From DTU024 sp964518875 (GTDB lineage Bacteria > Bacillota > Clostridia > Christensenellales > Aristaeellaceae), in NCBI GenBank assembly GCA_964518875.1, contig CAZFHI010000005.1, positions 34,250-98,249 on the forward strand: DNA of 64,000 nucleotides, read 5' to 3'. The notes beneath the pieces were generated by a model. It was not told the origin of the DNA. It worked only from the letters and a program-made list of their open reading frames with translations, and did not search any database. Below, piece after piece: positions 61,705-64,000 of this stretch. Numbering within the stretch: the first letter of the stretch is position 1; the number at the start of each line of letters is the position of its first letter. The position numbers and the translations under genes are program-made.

Positions 61705-64000
61705 ATGGGAAAGCAATTTAGAAGCGCACGGCTGCTGTCATGGGTCCTTGCTTTGGCACTGGTTCTGGGCCTTGGCATTCCGGGCATGCTGCCTGCCTTG
61801 GCGGAGACGGATCCGTCGCTGACAGGGGAATTAGCCCAGGGAGAGGTCAGAACCTACAAGACCGCTGAGCCGGTAGAGGGCATGGTGAACACCTGGGATG
61901 TCACGCTCAAAATCAGGGCACGAGACCTCCCGCCATGTAACAAGGATATAGTCCTTGTTGTGGACACCTCGGGAAGTATGGGGCAAACAGTGCCGGGCAC
62001 AGGCGAGACCAGGATGCAGATTAGCAAGATAGCGCTGAATGATTTTATCGGAAGCTTCCTGCCCGATCCTGGCAATCAAACACGCATCGCCCTGGTTCGC
62101 TTTTCAAGTGACTATGATTATTATTCTACGGACGCAGAGGAGCTTGTGGGCTTAACCGATAATGCCCAAACACTAAAAAATGCGGTTGATGCCCTTGTTG
62201 CCTCCGGGGGCACCCACAGCCAGGCTGGTATCAGACTGGGAGGACAGGCCTTTGAGGATAACACCGATGACCATTGCAAGCATCTCGTCTTTGTCTCGGA
62301 CGGGGAACCGACGTTTAGTTACGGATTTAAAAACCTCCCCGATTCTTATTTAAGCGTCCAATTGATAACGAGCTATTCGACGCCAAGCGGTAATCAAGCT
62401 ATAAGTTACAACCACAATGGGAAAGCCAGCACGACAGGTATTCCTGCTGCCGTATATAACTACAATGCCAGGGCAGGGCGCGGGTATGCAATGTTCCACA
62501 GATATGCCGGTTTCAACACTCAGTCTTGGAAATTTTACAACCTGGGCCATGCCGCAATTGATGAAGCCGGTTTTGTAAAAGCGAATTTTCCCGGTCAAAA
62601 ATTCCGCCTCCATACCTTGGGAGTTGACATGCCGGCTATCGGCGAGCCGATCATGAAAGCCATGGCCACGGGAAGCGATCATTATGATGCCACCGGTGGC
62701 GGGCTTCAAGATGCGATTGATGCGATCAAAGCACAAGTGGCTGCGGATCCAATCTCGGCGAGGGTTGCCAGCGCTGTCGACCCGATTGCTACGGGCTTTG
62801 ATGTCATGGATGGCGCAACAGCCTATGATATTACCCCCAGCCAAGGTACTGCCCATTACGATGAAGATGCTAATACCATTTACTGGAATGTAGGCGACCT
62901 GACTGCGCTTGAGGAAGGTTCAGACGATATCCGCGTTGCGAGCTTGAAATATCGCATTGAAGTCAACGACAACATCATCGGTGCAACGCCGAATCCTGAC
63001 GGCAGCTTCCCGACAAATGGCAATGCAAAACTGTATTACACTCATCCAAGTGTACCGGGTCAGCAGGAAAAGGAGTTCCCGATTCCTACAGTACATCCGA
63101 CCCTCTATCAGGTTCAAAAGCAATACCTCGACAAAGACGGTCAGCCCGCAGTAAAAGATCAGGACTTTGGCATCACGGTCACCGGTCCTACAGGAAAAAC
63201 TTGGGGTCCGGACGAGTTTACTCTGAATACAAAAAGCTTGCCAGATAGCAATAGCAATGTCATGACCACGCTTCGCTGGGTGGGCACACACCAATTCTTG
63301 GAAGATCCCGCTCACCTTGACGACTATTACGTGAGCTATGAGTATTCAAAGGATGGTGGCATTAGCTGGATGTCTGGTCGTGATTTTGAAGTCACACAGG
63401 ATGACCGCATGATTGTGCTCAGGGTCACCAACCGGGAGAAGGAAGATCCGACCGACCCGACCAAGAGCGTGGACGTGGGCAACAGCACCGCAGTGAAGCC
63501 CGGCGACGAACTGACCTACACCATCAACTACAGGAACCACGAGGACGAGGCTGTCACGGTCACCATCACGGATGAACTTGACTCCAAGGTAAGCTTCGTC
63601 AGTGCAGAAAACGGTGGAGTCTACGATGCAGGTACTCATACCATCACTTGGACGCTTGACGATGTAGCAGCCCACACAAGTGGCAGCGTGAGCTTCAAGG
63701 TGAAGGTGAACGCAGACGCTGTGGGGCAGGTCGAGAACGACGCGGACGTCGCCATCGGCAACAACCCCTCCGTGAAGACCAACAAGGTTGAGAACCCTGT
63801 ACCGGAAGATCCGACCGACCCGACCAAGAGTGTGGATGTGGGCAACGGCACCGCGGTGAAGCCCGGCGACGAACTGACCTACACCATCAACTACAGGAAC
63901 CACGAGGACGAGGCTGTCACGGTCACCATCACGGATGAACTTGACTTCAAGGTAAGCTTCGTCAGTGCAGAAAACGGTGGAGTCTACGATGCAGGTACTC
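61705..64000 (+). CDS. VWA-domain surface adhesin with repeated isopeptide-type (DUF11-like) domains, partial
   Basis: The frame is open from the ATG at 61705 to the window end (765 codons). It has a signal peptide (LLSWVLALALVLGLGIPGML), then a von Willebrand A domain with the MIDAS motif VVDTSGSMG, and LVFVSDGEPTF. A linker follows, then CnaB/DUF11-type repeats (TKSVDVGN, VKPGDELTYTINYRN). Such proteins act as pilus tips or adhesins in Gram-positive bacteria. GGAG lies upstream. A sortase signal is expected beyond the window. Confidence 0.85.
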   Translation, partial: MGKQFRSARLLSWVLALALVLGLGIPGMLPALAETDPSLTGELAQGEVRTYKTAEPVEGMVNTWDVTLKIRARDLPPCNKDIVLVVDTSGSMGQTVPGTGETRMQISKIALNDFIGSFLPDPGNQTRIALVRFSSDYDYYSTDAEELVGLTDNAQTLKNAVDALVASGGTHSQAGIRLGGQAFEDNTDDHCKHLVFVSDGEPTFSYGFKNLPDSYLSVQLITSYSTPSGNQAISYNHNGKASTTGIPAAVYNYNARAGRGYAMFHRYAGFNTQSWKFYNLGHAAIDEAGFVKANFPGQKFRLHTLGVDMPAIGEPIMKAMATGSDHYDATGGGLQDAIDAIKAQVAADPISARVASAVDPIATGFDVMDGATAYDITPSQGTAHYDEDANTIYWNVGDLTALEEGSDDIRVASLKYRIEVNDNIIGATPNPDGSFPTNGNAKLYYTHPSVPGQQEKEFPIPTVHPTLYQVQKQYLDKDGQPAVKDQDFGITVTGPTGKTWGPDEFTLNTKSLPDSNSNVMTTLRWVGTHQFLEDPAHLDDYYVSYEYSKDGGISWMSGRDFEVTQDDRMIVLRVTNREKEDPTDPTKSVDVGNSTAVKPGDELTYTINYRNHEDEAVTVTITDELDSKVSFVSAENGGVYDAGTHTITWTLDDVAAHTSGSVSFKVKVNADAVGQVENDADVAIGNNPSVKTNKVENPVPEDPTDPTKSVDVGNGTAVKPGDELTYTINYRNHEDEAVTVTITDELDFKVSFVSAENGGVYDAGT
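63442..64000 (+). repeat. Tandem 363-bp (121-residue) repeats in the adhesin
   Basis: The first repeat begins at 63442 (GAAGATCCGACC) and the second at 63805, exactly 363 bases later. The visible 196 bases of the second differ from the first at only about five positions. High identity suggests recent duplication or homogenisation, and more copies probably follow. Confidence 0.9.

Noticed and set aside
62350..62856. 168-codon minus-strand frame inside the adhesin
   Set aside because: Antisense shadow of the VWA coding frame, which has a signal peptide and clear motifs.

Overview
The window looks like chromosome of an uncultured anaerobic Bacillota (Clostridia-type, probably gut-associated). 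The evidence is strong AGGAGG ribosome-binding sites, many 4-base ATGA-type gene overlaps, a class II (B12-dependent) ribonucleotide reductase, YesMN-type two-component regulation of sugar uptake, a Gram-positive LexA box, DUF896/YnzC, VanW and LCP envelope proteins, and alpha-galactoside genes. From 1 to about 58.6 kb codon use is uniform: ATA for Ile, CTT/TTA for Leu, AAA for Lys. From about 58.7 kb it switches to ATC, CTG and GCC. The switch falls on a 5'-truncated tRNA-Val.

Layout. 1-4.35 kb, minus strand: a compact overlapping capsid operon (scaffold, N4-gp56-like major capsid protein, connector, adaptor, three small proteins, NlpC/P60 lysin) behind a promoter that carries a near-consensus LexA box. 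No terminase, portal or tail genes lie upstream of it; its downstream end is cut off by the window. 4.4-9.1 kb: phosphodiesterase, Gate-domain membrane protein, D,D-carboxypeptidase, hydroxyacid dehydrogenase. 9.2-14.6 kb, minus: MMPL transporter, exported protein, ECF sigma factor, anti-sigma/DUF4349 fusion and SIMPL protein in one overlapping operon. 15.8-22.4 kb, plus: envelope operon with a GT2-GtrA fusion, phosphodiester glycosidase, Lgt-like protein, YnzC, two tandem VanW proteins and AsnA. 22.5-27.1 kb, minus: pheS-pheT and an LCP protein.

27.3-32.9 kb: an accessory patch with a beta-lactamase-fold hydrolase, flavodoxin, CAT-like acetyltransferase, BRO-N protein and several GNATs, two of them broken. 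32.9-35.7 kb: GH4 glycosidase with a GPH symporter. 35.8-38.3 kb: ApbE flavin transferase next to an exported nitroreductase-like protein carrying a flavinylation motif. 38.3-42.3 kb: a structured intergenic element, paired putative NrdR boxes, nrdJ, dUTPase and a methyltransferase, followed by a 40-bp tandem array. 43.0-43.6 kb: an HTH regulator with a DUF6442 membrane protein behind a palindromic operator. 43.7-52.9 kb: a sugar ABC importer with a beta-helix (GH110-like) glycosidase and a YesM/YesN two-component system, followed by a 16-bp minisatellite. 53.3-58.4 kb: VOC protein, a glycyl-radical-activase remnant and a MacAB-like efflux operon.

From 58.66 kb: a tRNA-Val 3' fragment followed by its terminator marks the end of what looks like an integrated genomic island. 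The visible part holds DUF2871, an unknown multi-pass membrane protein, a truncated MATE transporter and the start of a large VWA adhesin with near-identical 121-residue repeats running off the window. No integrase, CRISPR array or rRNA was seen.
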